Numbered from the stretch's first letter, positions 17,903 through 26,653 are shown. The stretch is DNA of 36,012 bases from Micromonospora sp. ATCC 39149 (GCF_000158815.1 NZ_GG657738.1:4969871-5005882); one strand, 5' to 3'. Notes: a model not told the origin generated them from the letters alone. Numbers and translations: made by a program.

Positions 17903-19783
17903 ATGACGAGACCCACGCCAGAGACACTCGCCCACTCCGCCCGCCGCGCCCGCGCCGGCGGTGAGCCCGCGACCGACGCCGCCGCGGCCGGCCGCGGTGC
18001 CGTCGTCCCGGCCGCTCCGGGGGTACGGCAGCCCGGGCCGGTCCAGATCTCCGGGGCCGGTTCTCTCGTGCGGTCCCTGGAGGCGCTCGGCGTCGACGTC
18101 ATCTTCGGTATTCCGGGCGGGGCGATCCTGCCGGCGTACGACCCGCTCTACGACTCCACCGTCCGGCACATCCTGGTCCGGCACGAGCAGGGAGCCGGCC
18201 ATGCCGCCACCGGGTACGCCCAGGCCACCGGCCGGGTCGGCGTCTGCATGGCCACCTCCGGCCCGGGGGCGACGAACCTGGTCACCCCGATCGCCGACGC
18301 GTACATGGACTCGGTGCCGATGGTGGCGATCACCGGCCAGGTCGCGCGGCCGTTGATCGGCACGGACGCCTTCCAGGAGGCCGACATCCAGGGAATCACC
18401 CTGCCGATCACCAAGCACAACTTCCTGGTCCAGACGGCCGAGGAGATCCCGCGTGTGCTCGCCGAGGCGTTCCACCTGGCCTCGACGGGCCGCCCCGGCC
18501 CGGTGCTGGTGGACATCCCGAAGGACGTCCTCCAGGCCCAGACCACGTTCTCCTGGCCGCCGACGCTGGACCTGCCCGGCTACCGGCCGACCCTGCACCC
18601 GCACGGCAAGCAGATCCGGGAGGCGGCCCGGCTGATGACCAGCGCCCGCCGGCCGGTGCTCTACGTCGGTGGCGGCGTGCTCAAGGCCGGGGCCACCGAG
18701 GGGCTGCGCCAGCTGGCGGAGCTGACCGGCATCCCGGTGGTCACCACGCTGATGGCGCTCGGGGCGTTCCCCGACTCGCACCAGCAGCACCTGGGCATGC
18801 CCGGCATGCACGGCACCGTGGCGGCCGTCTACGGCCTGCAGAAGGCCGATTTGATCGTGGCGCTCGGCGCCCGGTTCGACGACCGGGTCACCGGCCGGCT
18901 GGACTCCTTCGCCCCGGACGCGACGATCGTGCACGCCGACATCGACCCGGCCGAGATCGGCAAGAACCGGCACGCGGACGTGCCGATCGTCGGCGACGCC
19001 AAGCACGTGATCGAGGAGCTGATCGCGGCGGTCACCACCGAGCGGGCCGCCGGGCGACCGGCCGACCTGGGCGACTGGTGGACCCAGCTCGACGACCTGC
19101 GCGACCGGTACCCGCTGGGCTACGAGGAGCCGGCCGACGGCACCCTCTCCCCGCAGTACGTGATCCAGCGGCTCGGCAAGATCGCCGGGCCGGAGGCCAT
19201 CTACGTGGCCGGCGTCGGCCAGCACCAGATGTGGGCGTCGCAGTTCATCTCGTACGAGAAGCCGGGCACCTGGCTCAACTCCGGCGGCCTCGGCACCATG
19301 GGGTACGCGGTGCCGGCCGCGATGGGCGCCAAGGTCGGCCGGCCGGACACGGTGGTCTGGGCGGTGGACGGCGACGGCTGCTTCCAGATGACCAACCAGG
19401 AGTTGGCCACCTGCGCTCTGGAGGGCATCCCGGTCAAGATCGCCGTGATCAACAACGGTAACCTCGGCATGGTCCGGCAGTGGCAGACGCTGTTCTACAA
19501 CGAGCGGTACTCCAACACCGAGCTGGGTACCCACAAGCACCGCATCCCCGACTTCGTCAAGCTCGCCGAGGCGCTCGGCTGCGTCGGCCTGCGCTGCGAG
19601 AACGCCGCCGACGTCGACAAGATCATCGAGGCCGCGATGGCGATCAACGACGTCCCCGTCGTGATCGACTTCGTGGTCGGCAAGGACGCGATGGTGTGGC
19701 CGATGGTCGCCGCCGGCACCAGCAACGACGAGATCATGTTCGCCCGCGGCGTCCGCCCGGCTTTTGACGAGGACGACATCTAG
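17903..19783 (+). CDS. ilvB: Acetolactate synthase large (catalytic) subunit
   Basis: AHAS condenses two pyruvates to acetolactate (valine, leucine) or pyruvate with 2-ketobutyrate (isoleucine). The 626-residue protein has the catalytic Glu95 in RHEQGAGHAATG and the thiamine diphosphate motif from GDGCF to NNGNLG. The first 46 residues, Ala/Arg-rich, are an N-terminal extension of the kind seen in actinobacteria. ATG 17903 has only a weak and distant GAAGG. The gene lies 92 nt downstream of the attenuator, and is followed by three 59-nt repeats and then ilvN. Control by the leader peptide and by IlvN-mediated valine feedback is expected. Confidence 0.97.
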   Translation: MTRPTPETLAHSARRARAGGEPATDAAAAGRGAVVPAAPGVRQPGPVQISGAGSLVRSLEALGVDVIFGIPGGAILPAYDPLYDSTVRHILVRHEQGAGHAATGYAQATGRVGVCMATSGPGATNLVTPIADAYMDSVPMVAITGQVARPLIGTDAFQEADIQGITLPITKHNFLVQTAEEIPRVLAEAFHLASTGRPGPVLVDIPKDVLQAQTTFSWPPTLDLPGYRPTLHPHGKQIREAARLMTSARRPVLYVGGGVLKAGATEGLRQLAELTGIPVVTTLMALGAFPDSHQQHLGMPGMHGTVAAVYGLQKADLIVALGARFDDRVTGRLDSFAPDATIVHADIDPAEIGKNRHADVPIVGDAKHVIEELIAAVTTERAAGRPADLGDWWTQLDDLRDRYPLGYEEPADGTLSPQYVIQRLGKIAGPEAIYVAGVGQHQMWASQFISYEKPGTWLNSGGLGTMGYAVPAAMGAKVGRPDTVVWAVDGDGCFQMTNQELATCALEGIPVKIAVINNGNLGMVRQWQTLFYNERYSNTELGTHKHRIPDFVKLAEALGCVGLRCENAADVDKIIEAAMAINDVPVVIDFVVGKDAMVWPMVAAGTSNDEIMFARGVRPAFDEDDI

Positions 19784-19785
19784 TC

Positions 19786-19962
19786 ATGAGCGAATGCACC
19801 GAGCGCAGCGAGGGCCATGAGGGCATGACGAGGAAGGCAGCTTCATGACCGAATGCACCGAGCGCAGCGAGGGCCATGAGGGCATGACGAGGAAGGCAGC
19901 TTCATGACCGAATGCACCGAGCGCAGCGAGGGCCATGAGGGCATGACGAGGAAGGCACAGCC
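19786..19962 (+). repeat. Three tandem 59-nt repeats encoding overlapping 20-residue mini-ORFs
   Basis: Units run 19786-19844, 19845-19903 and 19904-19962 and are nearly identical; the first has AGC for ACC in codon 2, and the third ends GCACAGCC rather than GCAGCTTC. Each unit starts with ATG and encodes 20 residues beginning M(S/T)ECTERSEGHEG. The TGA of each overlaps the next ATG (ATGA), and the last overlaps ilvN. The ORFs are 19786-19848, 19845-19907 and 19904-19966. Each contains GAGGAAGG about 10 nt before the next start, so it also serves as a ribosome binding site. The unit may be a mobile or expanding intergenic repeat that has captured the ilvN ribosome binding site; translation is not proven. 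Confidence 0.85.
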
Positions 19963-20478
19963 ATGACGATGCACACCCTTTCCGTGCTGGTGGAGAACAA
20001 GCCGGGGGTCCTGGCCCGGGTCTCCGGGCTGTTCTCCCGGCGCGGCTTCAACATCGACAGCCTCGCCGTCGGCGAGACCGAGAACCCGGACGTCTCCCGG
20101 ATCACCATCGTGGTCAACGCCGAGTCGTCCCCGCTGGAGCAGGTCACCAAGCAGCTCAACAAGTTGGTCAACGTGCTCAAGATCGTCGAGCTGGACCCGC
20201 AGGTCTCGGTCGCCCGGGAGTTGCTGCTGGTCAAGGTCCGGGCCGACCGCGCGGCGCGTGGGCAGGTGTTGGAGACGGTCACCCTGTTCCGGGCCCGGGT
20301 GGTCGACGTCGCGCCCGACACGCTGACGATCGAGGCCACGGGCACCCCCGACAAGCTGGACGCGCTGCTGCGCGACCTCGAACCGTACGGGATCAAGGAG
20401 ATGGTGCAGTCCGGAACGGTGGCAATCGGGCGCGGCTCGCGTTCGATCACCGCCGGCCCGGCCCTGCGGGCCGCCTGA
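19963..20478 (+). CDS. ilvN: Acetolactate synthase small (regulatory) subunit
   Basis: The 171-residue protein begins with an ACT domain (HTLSVLVENKPGVLARVSGLFSRRGFN, given here only by its ends: HTLSVLVENK at 4-13 to GFN) and has the usual second domain after about residue 80. It activates IlvB and gives valine feedback inhibition. ATG 19963 overlaps the third mini-ORF stop, and the only ribosome binding site, AGGAAGG, lies within repeat copy 3. It is part of ilvBNC. Confidence 0.96.
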   Translation: MTMHTLSVLVENKPGVLARVSGLFSRRGFNIDSLAVGETENPDVSRITIVVNAESSPLEQVTKQLNKLVNVLKIVELDPQVSVARELLLVKVRADRAARGQVLETVTLFRARVVDVAPDTLTIEATGTPDKLDALLRDLEPYGIKEMVQSGTVAIGRGSRSITAGPALRAA

Positions 20479-20575
20479 TCCCCGGGCAGGTCGGCCCGGG
20501 GGCCACCTGATCCCGACCCACAACCGCACAAGCCACGACGGGCCACCCGCGGGCCGCCGTACGAAAGGGAAGTCA

Positions 20576-21589
20576 ATGAGCGTTGAGGTGTACTACGACG
20601 ACGATGCCGACCTCGGCCTGATCCAGGCCAAGAAGGTGGCGGTGATCGGGTATGGCAGCCAGGGCCACGCCCACGCGCTGTCGCTGCGCGACTCCGGCGT
20701 CGACGTGGTGATCGGCCTGCCGGCGGGTTCGAAGAGCCGGCCCAAGGCCGAGGAGCAGGGCCTGCGGGTGCTCACCCCGGCGGAGGCGGCGGCCGAGGCC
20801 GACGTGATCATGATCCTGGCCCCGGACACCGCGCAGCGCGGCCTGTACGCCGAGGCGATCGCCCCGAACCTGGCCCCGGGCAAGGCGATCTTCTTCGGCC
20901 ACGGCTTCAACATCCGGTACGACCTGATCAAGCCCCCGGCCGACGTGGACGTGGCGATGGTCGCCCCGAAGGGCCCGGGTCACCTGGTCCGCCGTCAGTA
21001 CGTCGACGGCAAGGGCGTGCCCTGTCTGGTCGCCGTCGAGCAGGACGCCAGCGGCAGCGCGTTCGCCCTGGCCCTGGCGTACGCCAAGGGCATCGGCGGC
21101 ACCCGCGCGGGCGCGATCAGGACCACCTTCAAGGAGGAGACGGAGACCGACCTCTTCGGCGAGCAGGCGGTCCTCTGCGGCGGCGCGGCGGCGCTGGTGC
21201 AGACCGGCTTCGAGGTGCTCACCGAGGCGGGCTACGCCCCGGAGATCGCGTACTTCGAGTGCCTGCACGAGCTGAAGCTGATCGTTGACCTGATGTACGA
21301 GGGCGGCATCGCCCGGATGCGCTACAGCGTCTCCGACACCGCCGAGTACGGCGACCTGTCCCGGGGCCCGCGCGTCGTCGACGCCCGGGTCAAGGAGGAG
21401 ATGCGCAAGATCCTGGCCGAGGTGCAGTCCGGTGAGTTCGCTCGCGAGTGGATCGCCGAGGACGACAACGGCCGCCCGAACTTCGCCAAGTGGCGGGCCG
21501 AGGGCGCGGCGCACCCGATCGAGGCGACCGGCCAGAAGCTGCGGTCCATGATGAGCTGGGTCGACCGGCCGATCACCGAGACCGCCTGA
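20576..21589 (+). CDS. ilvC: Ketol-acid reductoisomerase, class I
   Basis: IlvC isomerises and reduces acetolactate or acetohydroxybutyrate using NADPH and magnesium. The 337-residue length is that of class I. The Rossmann motif VIGYGSQGHAHALSLRDSG lies at about 23-41, and the metal-binding ETDLFGEQAVLCGG segment and C-terminal knotted helices are in place. ATG 20576 has AAAGGGA 5 nt upstream. It follows ilvN by 97 nt without a clear terminator and is closed by a strong intrinsic terminator. Confidence 0.97.
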   Translation: MSVEVYYDDDADLGLIQAKKVAVIGYGSQGHAHALSLRDSGVDVVIGLPAGSKSRPKAEEQGLRVLTPAEAAAEADVIMILAPDTAQRGLYAEAIAPNLAPGKAIFFGHGFNIRYDLIKPPADVDVAMVAPKGPGHLVRRQYVDGKGVPCLVAVEQDASGSAFALALAYAKGIGGTRAGAIRTTFKEETETDLFGEQAVLCGGAAALVQTGFEVLTEAGYAPEIAYFECLHELKLIVDLMYEGGIARMRYSVSDTAEYGDLSRGPRVVDARVKEEMRKILAEVQSGEFAREWIAEDDNGRPNFAKWRAEGAAHPIEATGQKLRSMMSWVDRPITETA

Positions 21590-21601
21590 GCACTGCCCGC
21601 A

Positions 21602-21656
21602 AGCGGCGATCCGCCCGCGCTCTCCCCGGCGCCGGGCGGATCGCCGCTGTCTTTTT
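21602..21656 (+). terminator. Intrinsic terminator of ilvBNC
   Basis: A 16-bp perfect stem joins AGCGGCGATCCGCCCG (21602-21617) to its complement at 21633-21648, followed by GTCTTTTT. It lies 12 nt after the ilvC stop. Confidence 0.9.
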
Positions 21657-21738
21657 GCCTGGCCGTAACGCCGTTGACATGTCGGGTTTGTGAGGGCACT
21701 CACCCCGGCGTCCGGGCCGCTGCGGCCGGCCCGCGCCC

Positions 21739-21744
21739 TACGAT
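21739..21744 (+). promoter_or_regulatory. Possible serA -10 element
   Basis: TACGAT, with a 5' leader of about 105 nt to serA. No good -35 sits at the right distance. A TTGACA at 21674-21679 is too far for this -10 and has no clear -10 of its own. Confidence 0.3.
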
Positions 21745-21854
21745 CGCGGGTAGGTGCGTAGCCGGCACCTGACGGCCATGGCACGTATCAGCGCAGGGCG
21801 CAGCGCGGCGCCCCGTCGCCCCGGCCGACCGCCACACGACCTCTACGAGGACCG

Positions 21855-23453
21855 ATGAATCCTGTCGTACTGATCGCCGAAGAACTCGCCCCCGCCGCCA
21901 TCGAGGTGCTCGCCCACGACTTCGACGTCCGTCACGTCGACGGCACCGACCGCCCGGCGCTGCTCTCCGCGCTCTCCGAGGCCGACGCGGTGATCGTGCG
22001 CAGCGCCACGCAGATCGACGCCGAGGCGATCGCCGCCGCGCCGCGGCTGAAGGTGGTCGCCCGGGCCGGCGTGGGTCTGGACAACGTCGAGGTGCCGGCC
22101 GCCACCGCGCGGGGCGTCATGGTGGTCAACGCCCCGACCTCCAACATCGTCTCCGCCGCCGAGCAGGCCGTCGCGCTGCTGCTCGCCGTGGCCCGCAACA
22201 CCGCCAGCGCCAGCGCGGCGCTCAAGGCCGGCGAGTGGAAGCGGTCCAAGTACACCGGCGTCGAGGTGCAGGGCAAGACCGTCGGCGTGGTCGGCCTCGG
22301 CCGCATCGGGGTGCTCTTCGCGCAGCGGATCGCCGCCTTCGGCACCCGTCTGATCGCGTACGACCCGTACATCCAGCCGGCCCGCGCCGCCCAGCTCGGC
22401 GTGCGCCTGGTCGGGCTGGAGGAGCTGCTGCGGGAGAGCGACTTCATCTCGATCCACCTGCCGAAGACCCCGGAGACGGTGGGCCTGATCGGCGAGAAGG
22501 AGCTGGCGATCGTCAAGCCGGGCGTGCGTATCGTCAACGCCGCCCGGGGCGGGCTGGTCGACGAGCAGGCCCTCGCCGACGCGATCGCCGAGGGTCGCGT
22601 CGGCGGCGCCGGCGTCGACGTGTACGCCAAGGAGCCGTGCACCTCCTCGCCGCTGTTCGCCTTCGACAACGTGGTGGCCACCCCGCACCTGGGCGCGTCC
22701 ACCGCCGAGGCGCAGGACAAGGCCGGCCTCGCCGTCGCCAAGAGCGTGAAGCTCGCCCTGCAGGGCGAGTTCGTGCCGGACGCGGTCAACGTCCAGGCCG
22801 GCGGCGTCGTCGCCGAGGACGTCCGCCCGCTGCTGCCGCTGACCGAGAAGCTGGGCCGGGCGTTCACCGCGGTGGCCGGCGGGGTGGCCGCCAGCGTCAC
22901 CGTCGAGGTGCGCGGCGCGGTCGTCAACCACGACGTCTCGGTGCTCAAGCTCGCCGCCACCAAGGGGCTGTTCAGCTCGGTGGTCGAGGAGCAGGTCACC
23001 TACGTCAACGCGCCGCACCTGGCGGTGGAGCGGGGCGTCGAGGTGAACCTGGCCAGCCAAGCCGAGACGACCGACCACCCGACCCTGGTGACGGTGCGCG
23101 GCGCGCTGCCGGACGGCCGCACGGTCAGCGTCTCCGGCACGGTCGCCTCGGCGGGCGCTCGCGACGTGCTCAAGCTGACCGAGGTGGACGGGTTCGACGT
23201 GGAGATCGGCGCGGAGGGCATCCTGCTCTTCCTGCGCTACGTGGACCGCCCGGGCGTGGTCGGCACCGTCGGCACCCTGCTCGGTGAGGCCGGCATCAAC
23301 ATCGCCGCCATGCAGGTGGCCCGCCGTGAGGCCGGCGGCGAGACCCTGATGACCCTCACGGTCGACCAGGCGCTCGGCGCCGACCTGCTCACCTCGGCGG
23401 CCGACTCGATCGGCGCGACCTCGGCCAGCGCCGCCGACCTGCGCGACGAGTAG
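21855..23453 (+). CDS. serA: D-3-phosphoglycerate dehydrogenase
   Basis: SerA oxidises 3-phosphoglycerate in the first step of serine synthesis. The 532-residue form carries an N-terminal catalytic domain, a Rossmann NAD site (VVGLGRIG, about 140-147), and catalytic Arg (NAARGG), Glu (VYAKEP) and His (ATPHLGAST). After that come the intervening domain and a C-terminal ACT domain (from about 458: LFLRYVDRPGVVGTVG), as in the long mycobacterial type that is feedback-inhibited by serine. ATG 21855 has GAGGA about 4 nt upstream. It is a separate unit after the ilvC terminator and ends in a GC-rich hairpin. Confidence 0.96.
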   Translation: MNPVVLIAEELAPAAIEVLAHDFDVRHVDGTDRPALLSALSEADAVIVRSATQIDAEAIAAAPRLKVVARAGVGLDNVEVPAATARGVMVVNAPTSNIVSAAEQAVALLLAVARNTASASAALKAGEWKRSKYTGVEVQGKTVGVVGLGRIGVLFAQRIAAFGTRLIAYDPYIQPARAAQLGVRLVGLEELLRESDFISIHLPKTPETVGLIGEKELAIVKPGVRIVNAARGGLVDEQALADAIAEGRVGGAGVDVYAKEPCTSSPLFAFDNVVATPHLGASTAEAQDKAGLAVAKSVKLALQGEFVPDAVNVQAGGVVAEDVRPLLPLTEKLGRAFTAVAGGVAASVTVEVRGAVVNHDVSVLKLAATKGLFSSVVEEQVTYVNAPHLAVERGVEVNLASQAETTDHPTLVTVRGALPDGRTVSVSGTVASAGARDVLKLTEVDGFDVEIGAEGILLFLRYVDRPGVVGTVGTLLGEAGINIAAMQVARREAGGETLMTLTVDQALGADLLTSAADSIGATSASAADLRDE

Positions 23454-23497
23454 CCAGGTCCACCCAGGACCGCCTGGCGCGGTCCAGCAGGGACGAG

Positions 23498-23530
23498 CGT
23501 GGGGCCCGGCCGGTTCGGTCGGGCCCCACG
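23498..23530 (+). terminator. Hairpin between convergent serA and hypothetical gene
   Basis: A perfect 11-bp stem, CGTGGGGCCCG (23498-23508) with CGGGCCCCACG (23520-23530), and an 11-nt loop. It has no T-run and may serve both strands. Confidence 0.6.
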
Positions 23531-23582
23531 TCGTGTTCGGCCGGGCTCGTGTCGTGTCGGCCCGGGTCGGTGGACGGGCGGG

Positions 23583-23939
23583 TCAGCGTCGGGCGCGGGC
23601 GGGCGGCGGGTAGACCGAGCCGTCCTGGTAGTCGAAGAGCATCAGGTCGTGCTCGCCGGCCAGCCGCTCGATGTCGAGCAGCACCTGGTCCTCGCAGGCG
23701 GGGTTGAGGTTCATCTCGATGTGGTCGTTCGCCGCGTGCAGCGGCGCGACCTCCCACGGTGAACCCGGGCCGGCCGGCCGGTCGGGATAGCTGGCGGTGA
23801 TCGCCCGGTAGAAGGCGACGACCCTCGGGTCCGGGTAACGTTCGCCGTGCTGCCCCTGCCGGCACCGTTGTACCGCTGCCCGCACATCCGCGGGCGTGGC
23901 CCCGACCGGGAGGGCCCACACGCTCAGATCGAAACTCAC
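23583..23939 (-). CDS. Conserved-looking hypothetical protein, 118 residues
   Basis: From GTG 23939 (MSFDLSVWALPVG) the product is a small acidic soluble protein with a regular pattern of strands and helices and no signal or membrane segment. A longer frame reaches 24242, but its first part is Arg/Pro-rich and not protein-like. The middle reads WEVAPLHAANDHIEMNLN and the end LMLFDYQDGSVYPPP. It resembles small proteins of the immunity or SitI3-like kind in general shape only; I cannot assign a family. It converges with serA. Confidence 0.7.
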   Translation of the reverse strand: MSFDLSVWALPVGATPADVRAAVQRCRQGQHGERYPDPRVVAFYRAITASYPDRPAGPGSPWEVAPLHAANDHIEMNLNPACEDQVLLDIERLAGEHDLMLFDYQDGSVYPPPARARR

Positions 23940-24194
23940 GGCGGACAGCGTGCCATCTTGGGCCCGGGAAGTCACCGCGACCCCACCGCAGGTCAACCGC
24001 GAATCTTCCGATCGTCTCCCGATGACGGTCCGCTGTGGAGACTCTTGCGTCGAGTTACGTCGATTCGCTAGCGTACTCGTGCGGTCACTGGCTGAGTTCG
24101 GTCGTCGGCCCGTCTTCGGGTGGCGAGGTCTGACCTCGGGCCCGGCCGGTCCCGCACCCCTCGATTGCGCAAGCCACGCGCACTCGTCGCTGAC

Positions 24195-24230
24195 CGGCCC
24201 CCACGGTCGTTGCCGAGACCGTGGGGGCCG
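24195..24230. repeat. 14-bp perfect hairpin in gene-free region
   Basis: CGGCCCCCACGGTC (24195-24208) pairs completely with GACCGTGGGGGCCG (24217-24230) around an 8-nt loop. It has no T-run and is not next to a stop codon, so its role is unclear. Confidence 0.6.
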
Positions 24231-24328
24231 ATCGCCGACCACCCACGGCCGGGATGCGAAGGCCGGCCGGTGCGGGTGGCGCGGTCGGGCTGGCGCTCGG
24301 GTGGATCGCGGCCGGTGCGCGCGGAGCT

Positions 24329-24433
24329 GGCGGTCACCTCAGTGCCGGCGGATGCTCGGCACCGGCGGTCACCTCAGTGCCGGCGGATGCTCGGCACCGG
24401 CGGTCACCTCAGTGCCGGCGGATGGGCTCGGCT
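24329..24433. repeat. 35-nt tandem repeat, three copies
   Basis: Units at 24329-24363 and 24364-24398 are identical; the third (24399-24433) diverges in its last third, and a fainter fourth reaches the apbE stop. Each full unit can form a small hairpin, GTGCCG with CGGCAC. It is not CRISPR-like since there are no spacers. Confidence 0.75.
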
Positions 24434-24445
24434 CCGGCGGTTGCC

Positions 24446-25324
24446 TCAGCGCTCGCGGTGGGCGAACAGCGCCCGGTAGTCCGATCCGGCGCGGAACCAG
24501 GCCAGCCCGGCCGGGCCGGCGGCGTAGAGCGCGGTGGCGTAGGCGTCGGCCACCGCCAGGTCCGGGCCGATCACGGTGGCGGTGTCGAGCTGGTCGGCCG
24601 GCTCGCCGGTGTGCGGGTCGACCACGTGCCCCCGCCGCCCGGTCACCCCGGAGGTGCCCACCGCGCCGGCCGTCATCTCCAGCACCAGTGGGGCCCGCCG
24701 GGGGTCGGTCGGGTGGTGCACCGCCACCCGCCACGGGCCGCCGTGCGCCGCGTGGCCGCGCACCACCAGGTCGGCACCGGTGAGCACGGCGTAGTCGTGG
24801 ATGCCGGCGGCGCGCAGCCGGGCCGCGGCCCGCTCCACCGCCCAGCCGCCGAGCAGGCCGCCCGGGTCGAAGCCGCCGGGCACCGCCCACGCGTCGAACC
24901 AGCCGTCGGTGGCCGCCCGCATCGCGGCGCACCGGTCCACCAGATCGACCAGCGGCGGGTACGACTCGGGGCTGATCTCCCCCCGGCGCAGCCGGGACAC
25001 CAGGCTGTCCGGGCGGGCGGGGCCGTAGGTGAGGTCGATGGCGCGCAGCTCGCCGACGGCGTCGGCCAGCGCCTCGCCGATTCCGCGCCGGCCCAGCCAG
25101 CTGGGCGCGTTGAGCAGCAGCGAGTACTCGGCGGTGCTGGTCCGCACGGTGTGCTGCACGGCGACCCGGTCGGCGGCGGTGCCACCACCGGCGCGGTCGA
25201 GGCGGTGGCTGCGGGTGCCCAGCCGCAGGTCGGGACGGCGGCTGCCGAAGGTCGACTGATCCACCCAGCGGGTGCGCGGCTGTTCGTCGACCCACTGGTG
25301 TCGGAGTTGCTCGTCGGTCCGCAT
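24446..25324 (-). CDS. apbE: ApbE-family FAD:protein FMN transferase
   Basis: ApbE moves FMN from FAD to a Thr or Ser of target flavoproteins. The 292-residue product has the family's GTSG and HVVDPHTG segments and the C-terminal VADAYATALYAAG metal-binding region. The usual DPxGxxKGWA motif reads DPGGLLGGWAVERAA, so the conserved Lys is Gly; this is odd. There is no lipoprotein signal, so it is probably cytoplasmic. ATG 25324 has GAAGGAG 7 nt upstream. It is divergent from leuB. No flavoprotein target is nearby, so its partner is unknown. The assignment is sound; activity is less certain because of the changed residue. Confidence 0.85.
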   Translation of the reverse strand: MRTDEQLRHQWVDEQPRTRWVDQSTFGSRRPDLRLGTRSHRLDRAGGGTAADRVAVQHTVRTSTAEYSLLLNAPSWLGRRGIGEALADAVGELRAIDLTYGPARPDSLVSRLRRGEISPESYPPLVDLVDRCAAMRAATDGWFDAWAVPGGFDPGGLLGGWAVERAAARLRAAGIHDYAVLTGADLVVRGHAAHGGPWRVAVHHPTDPRRAPLVLEMTAGAVGTSGVTGRRGHVVDPHTGEPADQLDTATVIGPDLAVADAYATALYAAGPAGLAWFRAGSDYRALFAHRER

Positions 25325-25454
25325 CGCAGTGCTCCTTCGCTGACGGCGCCGCAGCGCCGCGGCGAACACCCGTCGGGCCCCCGTGTCCCGTTCACCACCG
25401 ACCCTAGGCAGGGAAGTTGACCGCATCATGAATCCCACCTGGAAACCTGCTGTG

Positions 25455-25474
25455 CATTCCGGCTTCCCGGAATG
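25455..25474. promoter_or_regulatory. Inverted repeat between apbE and leuB
   Basis: CATTCCGG (25455-25462) and CCGGAATG (25467-25474) are separated by 4 nt, 72 nt before leuB. It could be a repressor site for leuB or apbE. No known factor is identified. Confidence 0.35.
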
Positions 25475-25546
25475 TGGAAGGCTCGTACCGGGAGGCGGGA
25501 CGGGGTCGTACCGTGGGGAGGACGACGAGGCGAGGGAGCTGACGAC

Positions 25547-26578
25547 GTGGCACGCATCGCGGTGGTGGCCGGGGACGGGATCGGACCCGAGGTGGTCGCG
25601 CAGGCCCTCAAGGTCGTCGACGCCGTGCTCCCCGGGGTGGAAACCACCACGTACGACCTTGGCGCGGCCCGTTACCACCGCACCGGCGAGGTGCTGCCGG
25701 AGTCGGTCCTGGCCGAGCTGGCCGGGCACGACGCGATCCTGCTCGGAGCGGTCGGCGACCCGACCGTCCCGCCGGGCGTGCTGGAGCGGGGCCTGCTGCT
25801 CAAGCTCCGGTTCGCCTTCGACCAGTACGTCAACCTGCGCCCGTCGCGGCTGTGGCCCGGCGTGGCCGGGCCGCTGGCCAGCGTCAAGCCCGGCGAGGTC
25901 GACCTGGTCGTCGTCCGCGAGGGCACCGAGGGGCTCTACGCCGGGGCTGGCGGCTGTCTGCACCGGGACACCCCGGCCGAGGTGGCCACCGAGGAGAGCC
26001 TGAACACCCGGCACGGCGTGGAACGGGTCATCCGCGACGCGTTCGCCCGGGCGTCGCGCCGCGAGCGGCGCAAGGTGACCCTCGTGCACAAGACCAACGT
26101 GCTGACCCACGCCGGGTCGCTGTGGGCCCGCGCGTTCGAGGCGGTGGCCGCCGAGCACCCGGACGTCGCCACGGAGTACCAGCACGTCGACGCCGCCGCG
26201 ATGTTCCTGGTGACCCAGCCCCAGCGCTACGACGTGGTGGTCACCGACAACCTCTTCGGCGACATCCTCACCGACATCGCCGCCGCCGTCACCGGCGGCA
26301 TCGGGCTGGCCGCCAGCGGCTGCATCAACCCCTCCGGGGCGTACCCGTCGATGTTCGAGCCGGTGCACGGCTCCGCGCCGGACATCGCCGGCCAGGGCGT
26401 CGCCGATCCGGTGGCCGCGGTCCTATCCGCCGCCCTGCTGCTCGACCAACTCGGGCACGCCGACGCCGCCGCCCGGGTGACCGCCGCCGTCGGCACGGAA
26501 CTGGCCAACCGGGGCGCGGGCGTACCGTTGCGCACCGCCGAGGTCGGCGACCGGCTCGCCGGCTACGCGGTGGCCTGA
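25547..26578 (+). CDS. leuB: 3-isopropylmalate dehydrogenase
   Basis: LeuB oxidatively decarboxylates 3-isopropylmalate to 2-ketoisocaproate in leucine synthesis and may serve the analogous 3-methylmalate step after citramalate. The 343-residue protein shows GDGIGPEV near the N-terminus, the substrate-binding LRPSRLWPG and VVREGTEGLY segments, KTNVL, DNLFGDILTD and GSAPDIAGQG. GTG 25547 is preceded by GAGGGAG 8 nt upstream and begins the family-like MARIAVVAGDG; the longer frame upstream is not homologous. It stands alone, 143 nt before ilvE. No leuA, leuC or leuD is in the window. Confidence 0.95.
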   Translation: MARIAVVAGDGIGPEVVAQALKVVDAVLPGVETTTYDLGAARYHRTGEVLPESVLAELAGHDAILLGAVGDPTVPPGVLERGLLLKLRFAFDQYVNLRPSRLWPGVAGPLASVKPGEVDLVVVREGTEGLYAGAGGCLHRDTPAEVATEESLNTRHGVERVIRDAFARASRRERRKVTLVHKTNVLTHAGSLWARAFEAVAAEHPDVATEYQHVDAAAMFLVTQPQRYDVVVTDNLFGDILTDIAAAVTGGIGLAASGCINPSGAYPSMFEPVHGSAPDIAGQGVADPVAAVLSAALLLDQLGHADAAARVTAAVGTELANRGAGVPLRTAEVGDRLAGYAVA

Positions 26579-26653
26579 CCCGCCGGCTCACCGGCACCCT
26601 GTCAGAGGCCACGTTCGGCCGGTTGGCGCTGTCCGCTGAACGGCCGTTCGGGG

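Larger units (their letters stand above)
23940..24445. other. Gene-free region with hairpin and tandem repeats
   Basis: No credible gene is seen on either strand; the frames present are Arg/Pro-rich and lack ribosome binding sites. It holds a 14-bp hairpin and a 35-nt tandem repeat listed separately. The stretch 23940-24120 presumably holds the promoter of the minus-strand hypothetical gene and is less GC-rich, but no clear element was found. Confidence 0.5.

Noticed and set aside
19786..19962. CRISPR-like array or coding extension of ilvB
   Set aside because: The 59-nt units have no spacers, and the ilvB frame ends at 19783.
21674..21701. serA promoter with TTGACA
   Set aside because: No A-2/T-6 hexamer lies 16-19 nt downstream; only TACGAT further away is plausible.
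24329..24433. CRISPR-like array
   Set aside because: The 35-nt units are directly adjacent, without spacers, and no cas genes are present.
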